Shown here piece after piece: positions 23,173 through 31,380 of a stretch of DNA of 33,434 nt (positions within the stretch are counted from its first letter, which is position 1; each line of letters starts with the position of its first letter). Source of the DNA: Streptomyces longispororuber. Lineage in GTDB: Bacteria; Actinomycetota; Actinomycetes; Streptomycetales; Streptomycetaceae. Under the pieces are notes generated by a model that did not search any database, had not been told where the DNA came from, and saw only the letters and a list, made by a program, of their open reading frames with translations. A program made the position numbers and the translations under genes. The stretch is from contig NZ_JAMOLN010000113.1 of assembly GCF_024448165.1 (NCBI RefSeq), positions 1-33,434 of the forward strand. Reading direction: 5' to 3'.

Positions 23173-24501
23173 ATGGAGCGCCAGGTGTTGGCCAGGGCGG
23201 CGGTGCGGCTGCTGCCGTTCCTCGGCCTGCTGTACGTGATCGCCTACATCGACCGGTCGAACGTGGGCTTCGCCAAACTGGAACTCCAGGCCGAACTCGG
23301 CGTCGGCGCCACGGCGTTCACCCTCGGCCAGGTCTTCTTCTTCACCGCGTACGCCCTCCTCGAAGTGCCCAGCAACCTGATGCTGCACCGGGTCGGCGCC
23401 CACCGCTGGATCGCCCGCATCCTGCTGACCTGGGGACTCGTCACCATCGCCACCACGCTCGTGCAGAGCACCTGGCAGTTCTACGCCGCCCGGTTCGCGC
23501 TCGGCGCCGCGGAGGCCGGTTTCTTCCCGGGGGTCCTCTACTACCTGTCGCGCTGGTTCCCCGGGAGCCACCGGGGGCGGGCCATCGGCGCGTTCATGCT
23601 CGCCGCACCCGTCTCCTTCATCGTCGGCAACCCGGTCATGGGCGTCCTCATGGACCTCGACGGCGCCTGGGGGCTCGACGGCTGGCAGTGGGTCTTCCTC
23701 GCCACCGGCATCCCCGCCGTGCTCGTCGCCCCCCTCGTCCTCAAGCTGCTGCCGGCGGGCCCGGAGAACGCCACGTGGCTGTCCACGGACGAGAAGCAGT
23801 GGCTCGCCGCCGCCCTCGACGCCGACCGCGCCGAGGGCGGCGGCGAGGGCGGGGACCAGCCGCACCACACCCTCGCCGTGCTGCGCGACCGGCGCGTCCT
23901 GACGGCCGCCGTCTTCTTCCTCGCCTTCCCCCTGTCCACCTACGGACTCTCCTTCTGGCTGCCGACGATCATCGACGGATTCGGTGAACTGACCACCACC
24001 CAGGTCGGGTTCGTCTCCGCGATCCCCTACGTGTGCGTCGCCGCCGGCCTCGTCGTCGTGCCCCGGCTCGTGGCCCGCCGCGACACCCCGTACCTGTGGA
24101 CCGCCGCGATGCTCGCGCTCACCGTCGCCGGGTTCGCCGTCACCGCCCTGGTCGGCTCGCCCGTCATCCAGATGCTCGGCCTGTGCGCCGCCGCCGTCGG
24201 CGGCTACGCCGCACAGCCCGCCTTCTGGGCGCTCATCCCGCGCTTCCTCACCGGCGCCGCGGCGGCCGCCGGCATCGCCGCGGTCAACGCCGTCGGCAAT
24301 CTCGGCGGCGGCTTCGGCCCGCTCGGCATCGCCGCCGTCGTCGACTCCACCGGCTCCGCGCTCACCGGCCTGCTGTTCCTCCTCGCGGTCGCCGTGCTCG
24401 GCCTGCTCGCCGTACCGCTGCTGCGCCGCGCCCTGATCTCCGGGACACCGTCCCGGCCCGCCACGGCCGCCGCCACCGCCCACGAAAGGCAGTCCGCATG
24501 A
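23173..24501 (+). CDS. MFS transporter, anion:cation symporter (ACS) type
   Basis: 442 residues, about 12 membrane segments in two halves joined by a hydrophilic loop (about 212-240, with an acidic Gly-rich GGGEGG). The start, LLPFLGLLYVIAYIDRSNVG, with the YIDRxNxG motif of the first segment, is characteristic of the ACS subfamily that carries sugar acids, tartrate and related anions with H+. GFFPGVLYYLSRWFP (about 118-132) is also family-typical. GAGGGG about 9 nt upstream supports ATG 23173 over the in-frame ATG at 23152. Its stop overlaps the GH43 start as ATGA, so a plant-derived uronate or glycoside is the likely cargo; this is inference from context. Confidence 0.9.
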   Translation: MERQVLARAAVRLLPFLGLLYVIAYIDRSNVGFAKLELQAELGVGATAFTLGQVFFFTAYALLEVPSNLMLHRVGAHRWIARILLTWGLVTIATTLVQSTWQFYAARFALGAAEAGFFPGVLYYLSRWFPGSHRGRAIGAFMLAAPVSFIVGNPVMGVLMDLDGAWGLDGWQWVFLATGIPAVLVAPLVLKLLPAGPENATWLSTDEKQWLAAALDADRAEGGGEGGDQPHHTLAVLRDRRVLTAAVFFLAFPLSTYGLSFWLPTIIDGFGELTTTQVGFVSAIPYVCVAAGLVVVPRLVARRDTPYLWTAAMLALTVAGFAVTALVGSPVIQMLGLCAAAVGGYAAQPAFWALIPRFLTGAAAAAGIAAVNAVGNLGGGFGPLGIAAVVDSTGSALTGLLFLLAVAVLGLLAVPLLRRALISGTPSRPATAAATAHERQSA

Positions 24502-25514
24502 GCGCCCCCGACGCCGCCCTCCCGGGCACCGCCCGCGCCGGGACCGACCGCATCAGCCCCGGCCGCAACCCGCTCGTCGAACAGCGTGCCGACCCGCACA
24601 TCCACCGCCACACCGACGGCTTCTACTACTTCACCGCCACCGTCCCCGAGTACGACCGCATCGTCCTGCGCCGCTCCCGCACCCTGCAGGGCCTCTCCGT
24701 CGCCGACGAGTCCGTCGTCTGGCGCAAGCACGACAGCGGGGACATGGGCGCGCACATCTGGGCGCCCGAGCTGCACCACATCGACGGCGCCTGGTACCTC
24801 TACTTCGCCGCTGCGCCCGCCGAGAGCGTCTGGGACATCGGGATCTGGGTCCTGGAGAACACCGACGCCGACCCGGTCAGGGGCAGTTGGGCGGAGAAGG
24901 GGCGGATCAGGACGGCCTGGGACACCTTCGCACTCGACGCCACCACCTTCACCCACCACGGCGACCGCTACCTCGCGTGGGCGCAGCACGAGCCCGGCAC
25001 GGACGACAACACCGCGGTCTGGCTCTCGAAGATGGCGAACCCCTGGACCCTGACGGGTCCTCAAGTACGCCTGACCGCACCCGAGTACGACTGGGAACGC
25101 ATCGGTCACCAGGTCAACGAGGGCCCGGCCGTCATCATCCGCAACGGCCGCGTCTTCCTCACCTACTCGGCCAGCGCCACCGGTCACCACTACTGCCTCG
25201 GCCTGCTCACCGCCGACGCCGGCAGTGACCTCATGGACCCGGCGTCCTGGGCCAAGTCCCCGACCCCCGTCTTCACCAGCGACGACACCAACCGCCAGTA
25301 CGGCCCGGGCCACAACTCCTTCACCGTCGCCGAGGACGGCCGCACCGACGTCCTCGTCTACCACGCGCGCCAGTACGAGGAGATCGACGGCGATCCGCTG
25401 GACGATCCCCACCGCCACACCCGCGTCCAGCGGTTCGGCTGGCACCCGGACGGCACCCCGGACTTCGGCGTCCCCGTCGCCGACTCGGGCCCCGGACCCG
25501 GGTGCGGCCGCTGA
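24498..25514 (+). CDS. Glycoside hydrolase family 43 protein
   Basis: 338 residues, intracellular as no signal peptide is present. The five-bladed propeller pattern and the three acidic residues of GH43 can be placed: D32 in ADPHIHRHTDGFYY (general base), D147 in FALDATTFTHHGDRY (pKa modulator) and E208 in NEGPAVIIRNGRVFLTY (general acid). IWAPELHHIDGAWYLYF (88-104) is also typical. GH43 enzymes remove arabinose or xylose units, e.g. arabinan or arabinogalactan side chains of pectin. Coupling to an MFS gene (ATGA overlap) suggests oligosaccharides enter the cell and are trimmed there. It converges on the PL4 gene with 10 nt between stops. Confidence 0.9.
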   Translation: MSAPDAALPGTARAGTDRISPGRNPLVEQRADPHIHRHTDGFYYFTATVPEYDRIVLRRSRTLQGLSVADESVVWRKHDSGDMGAHIWAPELHHIDGAWYLYFAAAPAESVWDIGIWVLENTDADPVRGSWAEKGRIRTAWDTFALDATTFTHHGDRYLAWAQHEPGTDDNTAVWLSKMANPWTLTGPQVRLTAPEYDWERIGHQVNEGPAVIIRNGRVFLTYSASATGHHYCLGLLTADAGSDLMDPASWAKSPTPVFTSDDTNRQYGPGHNSFTVAEDGRTDVLVYHARQYEEIDGDPLDDPHRHTRVQRFGWHPDGTPDFGVPVADSGPGPGCGR

Positions 25515-25527
25515 GCCGGGCGGCTCA
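25512..25527. other. Hairpin built from both convergent stop codons (GH43 / PL4)
   Basis: TGAGCC (25512-25517) and GGCTCA (25522-25527) are complementary with a 4-nt loop. The first three bases are the GH43 stop and the last three the PL4 stop. It may be a small shared terminator; the stem is only 6 bp. Confidence 0.4.
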
Positions 25528-27237
25528 GGCCAGCAGGTCGATCGCGTCCACCGAGGTGCCCGCGCTCAGATAGGACGTCGTTCCCGAGCCGCTCGCCACG
25601 TGGATCCTCAGGGTGTTGTACGTGGCGGGGTCCGTCTGCCAGGCGGATGCGGGGACGGAGTACGTGAAGGTGTGGTTGTTGCCCCGGTACGAACCGTTCG
25701 TCAGCGAGCGGGTGTCGGGCTGCGCCGGAGGGGAGGGGACGGCCGACGTCCACGTGTCGTTGACGACGACCTGCGGGCGTCCGTTGGCGTACGCCGTCGT
25801 CACGCCGATGCGGAGGGTGTGCGCGGCGGCGGCCTGGGCGGCGGTCAGCCGGAAGTGGACGACGATGCCGCTGTTCACGTCCTTCCAGAGGTAGCAGGGG
25901 AAGGCGGACGTCTCCGTCCCGCTGCCGATGACGACATTGCCGGTCCAGGGCGCGGCACGGCTGTCGGACGGGTGCGCGTACGTCATCAGGGCCGCGTTCT
26001 TGAACCCGGCAGGTGTGCCGTTCCAGTCGTTGATGCGCCAGATCGCGCTCGCGTTGGACGGATCGCTCGTGGCCGGCACCGCGATCGAGTTCAGCGTCGT
26101 GATGGCACCCGCCGCGACCGTCACCGAGCCGGTGTACACGGCGAGTTCACCTTTGAAGACGGTGAGCGCGTACGTCCCCGGCAGCACCTTCGCGATCGAG
26201 AAGTAGCCGTCGGAGGCGCGGGCCTGACCCCAGTACTGGGCCGCCGGGCTGGCGAGCCCGACCGTGTACGGGTACGCCGTGTCGCGGCCCGTGATACCCA
26301 CGCCCGCGACCCGGCCACGGCCGTTCGCCGGGACGTACCCGGAGATGCCGAGCGCGTCCGCCCAGGACGTGTCGATGCTCCCGTGGTACAGCGACGGCGA
26401 GGGCGCCCCGCCGTCCGTGAGCGCGATGACGTACGGGCCCTGCAGGCCGAAGCGCTGGGCCTCCGTCTGGTTCTGACCGTAGTGGAGGATCTCGTACAGG
26501 CCGCCGCCGTCCGCGCTCTGATGGCGCAGCAGCGAGCGGTAGAACGGGCCGCCGGACGCCTTCTCGTGGTTCGAGCGGACCATCCACAGACCGACGCCGC
26601 CCGCCGACCAGCCCACGTAGTCGTAGTCGATGACGCGCAGCTTCGAGAAGTGCTTCGATCTGGACTGACCGTCCGCCTTCGCGAACACGTCGGACGCCTC
26701 GATCGTCGTCGGCGCGTACGTGTACGAGTCCGGCTCGTCGTTGAGGAACAGGCCCGCCTTGACGCGCACGATGTACCGCGTGGCGCTCACCGAGGCGTCC
26801 GCCTTGTTCGTCCACACGTAGACGTTGTTCTCGCCGCTGCGGGCCGCGTAGTAGAGCTTCAGCGTGCCGTACGTGACGGAGATCAGAATCGTCGAACCCG
26901 ACTGCGCGACGGTGACCGTGGACGCACCGAGACCCGACTCGACGTGCGAGTTCTTCCCGCCGTAGCCCTGGTACTCGACTCCCTTGTAGACGAGGGACGT
27001 CAGGTCGCCGTTGGCCTTGCTGACCTTGAAGACGAGGCTCGCGCCGGTGTCGACGACGTAGTTCGAGCCGTCGTCGCCGTAGCCGAACGCCACCGCGCGC
27101 GCCGCCGGGCTGAGCGGGCCCGCCAGGGCCGCCACGGCGGCGGTGGCGGCGGCCCCGGCGAGGACCGCGCGGCGGCGGACGCCCTGCTCGGGCGGGCGGG
27201 TCCCGGTGTCGGGCAGGGGAGTGCTGTGCTCGGGCAT
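25525..27237 (-). CDS. Rhamnogalacturonan lyase, PL4 family, Tat-exported
   Basis: 570 residues. RRRAVLAGAAATAAVAALAG (21-40) is a Tat signal, cut near residue 48. The catalytic beta-sandwich domain (about 50-290) shows LVFKVSKANGDLTSLVYKG, YAPTTIEASDVFAKADG and VGLWMVRSNHEKASGGPFYR (216-235), where H224 fits the catalytic histidine of PL4; the catalytic lysine may be K160 or K195. An FnIII-like middle (about 300-400, with GTYALTVFKGELAVYTG) and a C-terminal carbohydrate-binding domain (about 400-570, with IWRINDWNGTPAGF) complete the three-domain plan. It cleaves rhamnogalacturonan-I by beta-elimination outside the cell. AGGAGGG about 8 nt upstream fixes the ATG at 27237. It is divergent from the acetylesterase gene and likely co-regulated. 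Confidence 0.92.
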   Translation of the reverse strand: MPEHSTPLPDTGTRPPEQGVRRRAVLAGAAATAAVAALAGPLSPAARAVAFGYGDDGSNYVVDTGASLVFKVSKANGDLTSLVYKGVEYQGYGGKNSHVESGLGASTVTVAQSGSTILISVTYGTLKLYYAARSGENNVYVWTNKADASVSATRYIVRVKAGLFLNDEPDSYTYAPTTIEASDVFAKADGQSRSKHFSKLRVIDYDYVGWSAGGVGLWMVRSNHEKASGGPFYRSLLRHQSADGGGLYEILHYGQNQTEAQRFGLQGPYVIALTDGGAPSPSLYHGSIDTSWADALGISGYVPANGRGRVAGVGITGRDTAYPYTVGLASPAAQYWGQARASDGYFSIAKVLPGTYALTVFKGELAVYTGSVTVAAGAITTLNSIAVPATSDPSNASAIWRINDWNGTPAGFKNAALMTYAHPSDSRAAPWTGNVVIGSGTETSAFPCYLWKDVNSGIVVHFRLTAAQAAAAHTLRIGVTTAYANGRPQVVVNDTWTSAVPSPPAQPDTRSLTNGSYRGNNHTFTYSVPASAWQTDPATYNTLRIHVASGSGTTSYLSAGTSVDAIDLLA

Positions 27238-27456
27238 GGGGGTGCCCTCCTGAGGGTGGGGTGGGAGGTGCGACTGATTCGGCAGCGTGACAGTCGAACG
27301 GCGTTCGCGAAAGAGCCCGCAACGAAAGCGACTTGAGAATGTCACTCGAAACTTTGAATCGTTGCAGAAGGACTAGAAAGCGCTTGCCGACTGGGCTATC
27401 GTCCTGCGCCGTCGCCCCACAGCTGCCGCCCGCACCCCGCCGAAGGAGCCCCCGCC
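27238..27456. promoter_or_regulatory. Divergent promoter region of PL4 lyase and CE12 esterase genes
   Basis: In 219 bp there are several regulator-like sites. AAGCGCTT (27378-27385) repeats the core of the 18-bp palindrome at 17081. CGAAACTTTGA (27347-27357) matches 9 of 11 bases of CGAAACTTTCG, known from xylanase promoters in Streptomyces. CGAAAG occurs near 27308 and 27323. TATCGT (27397-27402) is a likely -10 for the esterase, so AAGCGCTT would lie between -35 and -10, a repressing place. Confidence 0.5.
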
Positions 27457-28500
27457 ATGAGACGTGCCGTCGCCGCGGCCCTCACCGTCGCCGCCCTCGC
27501 CACCGCAGGTGCGCTGACCCCCGGGTACGCCGCGTCCGGCGCCGACGGTCTCGGTCACTGCACCGGTACCGCGCCCGTGACCTGCCATTTCGACGTCGCT
27601 CCAGGGGACTACGACGTACGCGTCGAGTTGGGCGGCAGCGCGGCGGGCAGCACCTCCGTCAGCGGTGAGACGCGACGGGCGCTGCTCGCGGAGACCGCGA
27701 CGGAGGCCGGGCACACGGTGCGCCGCTCCTTCACCGTCAATGTCCGCACCCCGGAGGGCGAACCGACCGGTGCCGCCGGGAGCGACGGGCTCGATCTCAC
27801 CTTCGCCGGTTCCGCGCCGCTGCTTGCATCGATTCAGGTGAAGCCGGCGCGGCCGACCGGGCCGCGGATCTTCCTCGTCGGTGACTCCACGGTGTGCGAT
27901 CAGGCCGCCGAGCCGTACACCGGGTGGGGGCAGGAGCTGCCGCAGTTCCTCAAGCGCGGTGTGGCCGTCGCCAACTACGCCGACTCCGGCGAGAGTTCGG
28001 TGACATACCGGGAGAACCCGGCGCTCTTCCCGACCGTTCAGCCGCTCGTCCGCCGCGGTGACCTGGTCCTCATCCAGCTCGCCCACAACGACAAGACGAC
28101 CGACGGGGCGACGTACCGGGCCAATCTCGCGGCGCTGGTCGACGGGGTGCGGGCGCGGGGCGGCCGGCCGGTCCTGGTCACGCCGATCGTGCGGCGGTGG
28201 TTCAACGCGGACGGCACGCTGGACAACGGCACGGCCCTGCTGGTCAACGGGCTGGGGGTGGACCACCCCGCCGTCGTGCGGGAGTTGGCGGCCGCGGAAG
28301 GTGTGCCGCTGATCGATCTGACCGCTCTGACGAAGGCACGGGTGGAGGAGCTGGGTCCGGAGGGGTCGAAGGCGCTGTACTTGTACAACGAGAAGCGGGA
28401 CAACACGCATACATCCGTGCGGGGGGCCGCGGAGTTCGCGGGGATGGTGCGGGACGCTCTGCGCGAGCAGGGGTTGGTGCGGGACGTTCTGTTGCGGTAG
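27457..28500 (+). CDS. Rhamnogalacturonan acetylesterase (CE12-like SGNH hydrolase), secreted
   Basis: 347 residues with a Sec signal, RRAVAAALTVAALATAGALT, cleaved near residue 26. Residues about 28-130 form a beta-sandwich accessory domain. The SGNH blocks follow: GDSTVCDQ (142-149) with nucleophile S144, the Gly of NYADSGESS (173-181), N211 in LAHNDK, and D315-x-x-H318 in RDNTHTSVRG. This set matches rhamnogalacturonan acetylesterases, which remove acetyl groups from galacturonate in rhamnogalacturonan-I so that lyases can act. GAAGGAG (27442-27448) is a good Shine-Dalgarno. Divergent from the PL4 lyase gene, whose substrate it prepares. Confidence 0.92.
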   Translation: MRRAVAAALTVAALATAGALTPGYAASGADGLGHCTGTAPVTCHFDVAPGDYDVRVELGGSAAGSTSVSGETRRALLAETATEAGHTVRRSFTVNVRTPEGEPTGAAGSDGLDLTFAGSAPLLASIQVKPARPTGPRIFLVGDSTVCDQAAEPYTGWGQELPQFLKRGVAVANYADSGESSVTYRENPALFPTVQPLVRRGDLVLIQLAHNDKTTDGATYRANLAALVDGVRARGGRPVLVTPIVRRWFNADGTLDNGTALLVNGLGVDHPAVVRELAAAEGVPLIDLTALTKARVEELGPEGSKALYLYNEKRDNTHTSVRGAAEFAGMVRDALREQGLVRDVLLR

Positions 28501-28510
28501 GCGGGGTTGC

Positions 28511-28538
28511 GGGGCTGGGCGCGCAGTTCCCCGCGCCC
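28511..28538. repeat. Streptomyces-type intergenic palindromic repeat
   Basis: GGGGCTGGGCGCGCAGTTCC followed by CCGCGCCC matches, from memory, a short element present in many copies between genes in Streptomyces chromosomes. GGGCGCG (28517-28523) pairs with CGCGCCC (28532-28538) over an 8-nt loop. It lies 10 nt after the esterase stop and may end transcription of that gene. Confidence 0.7.
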
Positions 28539-28590
28539 TTGAGATGCGCACTGCCTGCGCCGTCTCAGGGGCGTCGGCTCGCAGGCCGGC

Positions 28591-29739
28591 TCAGGACGAT
28601 GCTGCTCGGGTCAGGGCTGTGACGAGGCGGTGGTTCTCGGGGGCCGCGCCGCCGGGGTAGGCGATGCGGCGGCGGAGGTAGCCGTACGTGAGGCCCGAAC
28701 CGGGGTCCGCCAGGGCCTCGGAGCCTGCCGCGCCCGAGTGGCCGAACGCGTCCGGGCCGAGCGACGGGTACCGTACGCCCTCCGTCTCGAAGCCGAGCGT
28801 GAAGTGGTCCGGCTCGCCCGTCACCGCGTCGGTGCCCGTCCAGTGGCGGCGGGTGAACTCCTCGATCGTCTCCGGCTTGAGGAGCGCCGCCGTCCCGTCG
28901 ACGCCGCTGAGCGCCGCCGCGTACAGCCGGGCCAGGCCCCGCGCGTTGGCCACCCCGCCGCCCGACGCGGGCCCGAGGGCGCGCACCGTACGGGAGTTGG
29001 CGTAGTCGAGGATGTCGAACGACGGGTCGGCGGCCCGGTTGAAGGCCACCGCGAGGAGGCGGCCGGCCGGGGCGGCGTTCGCCGCCAGGAGTGCCTGCTG
29101 GGCGGGGGTCGGCGCCATCGGCCGCACCGGCTGGAACCGGGCCTCCTCCGCCTCCGGCAGCCCGAGCCAGAACTCCACGCCGTGCGGGGCCCGGATCCGC
29201 TCCTCGTAGACCTCCTGGAGCGTGCGGCCCGTCGCCCGCCGCACCACCTCGCCCGTGAGGGCGCCGATGACCAGGGCGTGATACCCGTACGCGGTCCCCG
29301 GCTCCCAGAACGGCCGCTGCCCGGCGAGGCGTTCGGCGACGACCCGGTCGTCGGCCAGCTCGGTCACCGTGAACCCGCCGTCGACCCCGATCAGGCCCGA
29401 CCGGTGCGCCAGCAGCTCGCGCAGCGTCAGCCGGTCCTTGCCGCCGGTCCCGAACTCCGGCCAGTAGAAGGCCACTTCGCGGTCCAGGTCGAGTACTCCC
29501 TCCTGCACCAGCAGTGCCACCACGAGATGCGCGGCGCCCTTGCTGTTGGAGAAGGCGGCGAGGAGCGTCGACCCGTCGATGCCGTCACCGGCCCACAGGT
29601 CGACGACGGGCCGTCCGTGGAGGTAGGCGGCGAGCTGCGCGCCCGGCTCGGCCGTCTCCTCGGCGACCACCGCCGCGAACTCCTCGCGGACCCCCTCGAA
29701 CCCCGCCGCGACGGTGCCCCGCACCTCGATGCCGCTCAT
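28591..29739 (-). CDS. Serine hydrolase, class C beta-lactamase/EstB-like
   Basis: 382 residues. The SxxK site is seen in AAFSNSKGAAH (about 69-79; Ser and Lys of SNSK), the Tyr motif in GTAYGYHALVIG (about 156-167), and the third motif in FGHSGAAGSEAL (about 340-351). LTLRELLAHRSGLIG and PFWEPGTAYGYHAL are typical of EstB-type esterases and D-amino-acid peptidase relatives. No signal peptide, so this is a cytosolic esterase or peptidase rather than a resistance enzyme. AGGGGG about 8-10 nt upstream supports ATG 29739. Confidence 0.9.
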   Translation of the reverse strand: MSGIEVRGTVAAGFEGVREEFAAVVAEETAEPGAQLAAYLHGRPVVDLWAGDGIDGSTLLAAFSNSKGAAHLVVALLVQEGVLDLDREVAFYWPEFGTGGKDRLTLRELLAHRSGLIGVDGGFTVTELADDRVVAERLAGQRPFWEPGTAYGYHALVIGALTGEVVRRATGRTLQEVYEERIRAPHGVEFWLGLPEAEEARFQPVRPMAPTPAQQALLAANAAPAGRLLAVAFNRAADPSFDILDYANSRTVRALGPASGGGVANARGLARLYAAALSGVDGTAALLKPETIEEFTRRHWTGTDAVTGEPDHFTLGFETEGVRYPSLGPDAFGHSGAAGSEALADPGSGLTYGYLRRRIAYPGGAAPENHRLVTALTRAASS

Positions 29740-29825
29740 CCTGTCGTCCCCCTGTGCGAGTCGGTCCACCGGACACGTACGAGGTGACCGAACCGGGGAC
29801 GTGCCGGGGGTATTCCCCGCGCCGG

Positions 29826-30749
29826 TCAGGGCTTGAGCGCCACGGCGCCGTAGATGCTGATGTCCTCGTCCCGTACGTCGCCGATGCCGCACCGCGCCGC
29901 CCGCTCCAGGGGGGCGAGGCCCGCCAGGTCCTCCGGTTCCACCGGGGCCGGCGTCCACGGGCCGTCCGGGCGCCAGTGGTGCACCGGGACGACGCCCGGC
30001 TCCAGGGGCTCCAGGCCGTTGTCCGTGAAGAACCGCAGCACCTCGGCGCGGCTGCGGAGCGTGAACGGGAGGCCCGTGGCCCGGAGGCCGGGCAGCAGCT
30101 TCTCCGGGTGGAGGTCGGCGGTGAGGTGGCTGAGGAACACGGCGCTGCCCGACGGCAGGGCGCCGAGCAGCGTCGCCGCGATCTCGTACGCGGCCGGCGC
30201 CTCCACGAAGTGCAGGATCGCCGCGAGACCGAGGCCCACCGGGCGGTCCAGGTCGAGGACGGCGCGGGCGTCCTCGAGGATCGTGTCCGGGTCGCGCAGA
30301 TCCGCGTCCAGGTAGGCCGTCCGCCCTTCCGGCCCGCCGGCCAGCAGCGCACGGGCGTGGGCGAGGACCACCGGGTCGTGGTCGACGTACACGACCCGGG
30401 TGTCCGGGGCGACGCCCTGCGCGATCTCGTGCACGTTGGGGCGGGTGGGCAGCCCGGTGCCGATGTCGAGGAACTGGCGCAGCCCCACGTCCCGCGTCAG
30501 GTGCAGCACCGCCCGCCGCATGAAGTCCCGGTTGTGCCGCACGTCGAGGTAGCCGCGCGGATTGCGCTCCAGGCCGCGGGTGGCCGCCGCCCGGTCGACG
30601 GGGTAGTGGTTCTTGCCGCCGAGCAGGGCGTCGTAGACCCGGGCGGAGTGCGGGCGCGAACTGTCGATGCGCTCGCGGAGGCGACGGCCGGCCTCGGTGG
30701 CGGGGTCGGTGCCGGGTTCGGTGTCCGGGGGCGGTGCGCTGTCGGTCAT
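29826..30749 (-). CDS. SAM-dependent methyltransferase of the DUF574 family
   Basis: 307 residues. The actinobacterial DUF574 (PF04672) marks are SARVYDALLGGKNHYPVDRA (about 34-53), RHNRDFMRRAVLHL, the SAM-binding LDIGTGLPTRPNVHEIAQ (about 92-109), and VVYVDHDPVVLAHARALL, followed by a C-terminal FTDNGLEPLEPGVV. The family is abundant in Streptomyces; substrates are mostly unknown, and some members sit near regulators of development. The first 30 residues are acidic and Pro-rich. AGGA 8 nt upstream supports ATG 30749; a longer frame upstream is not supported. Confidence 0.9.
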   Translation of the reverse strand: MTDSAPPPDTEPGTDPATEAGRRLRERIDSSRPHSARVYDALLGGKNHYPVDRAAATRGLERNPRGYLDVRHNRDFMRRAVLHLTRDVGLRQFLDIGTGLPTRPNVHEIAQGVAPDTRVVYVDHDPVVLAHARALLAGGPEGRTAYLDADLRDPDTILEDARAVLDLDRPVGLGLAAILHFVEAPAAYEIAATLLGALPSGSAVFLSHLTADLHPEKLLPGLRATGLPFTLRSRAEVLRFFTDNGLEPLEPGVVPVHHWRPDGPWTPAPVEPEDLAGLAPLERAARCGIGDVRDEDISIYGAVALKP

Positions 30750-30922
30750 CGGGAGTTCCTGTCGCGTCGGCGGTGCACGGAGCGTGGCGGAGGAGGGGTG
30801 GTGCGCGCGGGGCGCGCGGGGACAGGACGTGCGCGCGCTCACGGTAGCCCGTTGACCTGTGCTCTCAACTCCCGCTGTCCGAAAGCCCGTTGTGCGCTGA
30901 TGCCGACATCCGTGTCACGCGC

Positions 30923-30928
30923 TACCGT
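30923..30928 (+). promoter_or_regulatory. -10 element of predicted leaderless promoter (NUDIX gene)
   Basis: TACCGT ends 7 nt before the GTG at 30936, and no Shine-Dalgarno lies between. The rest of 30750-30935 holds the methyltransferase promoter region with nothing else I can name. Confidence 0.5.
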
Positions 30929-30935
30929 GGAACGC

Positions 30936-31352
30936 GTGGACATCCCTCAGGAGAACCGGCTCGCCGCGGCCGTCGTCGTGCTCGGCGGGCGCGTTCTGCT
31001 GGTCAGGCGCAGCGAGACCGAGCGTTTCCTGCCCCGGGTGTGGGGTGTGCCCTGCGGCAAGCTGGAGCCGGGGGAGAGTCCCGAGGACGGCGTGCTGCGG
31101 GAGCTGAAGGAGGAGACCGGTCTGCTCGGCTCCGTGCTGCGCAAGGTCGGCGAGTCCTTCTTCGTGAGCGAGTACCGGGGCCGCGAGGTCAAGAACCGCC
31201 AGGACAACTTCCTGGTGCGCCCGCTGAGTACCGGCATCGTCCTGCCGCACACCGACCAGGCGGCCGAGTGGCTGACCCCCGCCGCCCTGGGCACCGTCGA
31301 GATCGACGACTACAACCGGGACATCGTGGCGCAGGCCCTCCCGTACCTCTGA
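30936..31352 (+). CDS. NUDIX hydrolase
   Basis: 138 residues, a single NUDIX domain. The NUDIX box is complete at 41-63: G41, E47, then REL and KEETGL, matching Gx5Ex7REUxEExGU. RLAAAVVVLGGRVLLVRRSE is the first strand pair. It hydrolyses a nucleoside diphosphate linked to another group; the substrate cannot be told. The frame continues open far upstream but the GTG at 30936 is preferred because the domain starts just after it and the -10 hexamer fits. Cytosolic, convergent with the cupin gene. Confidence 0.88.
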   Translation: MDIPQENRLAAAVVVLGGRVLLVRRSETERFLPRVWGVPCGKLEPGESPEDGVLRELKEETGLLGSVLRKVGESFFVSEYRGREVKNRQDNFLVRPLSTGIVLPHTDQAAEWLTPAALGTVEIDDYNRDIVAQALPYL

Positions 31353-31380
31353 GGACGACCCCGGCCGACAACCCAGGACG

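Noticed and set aside
28591..29739. Beta-lactam resistance gene
   Set aside because: The protein has the class C-like motifs but no signal peptide and looks like the EstB esterase branch.
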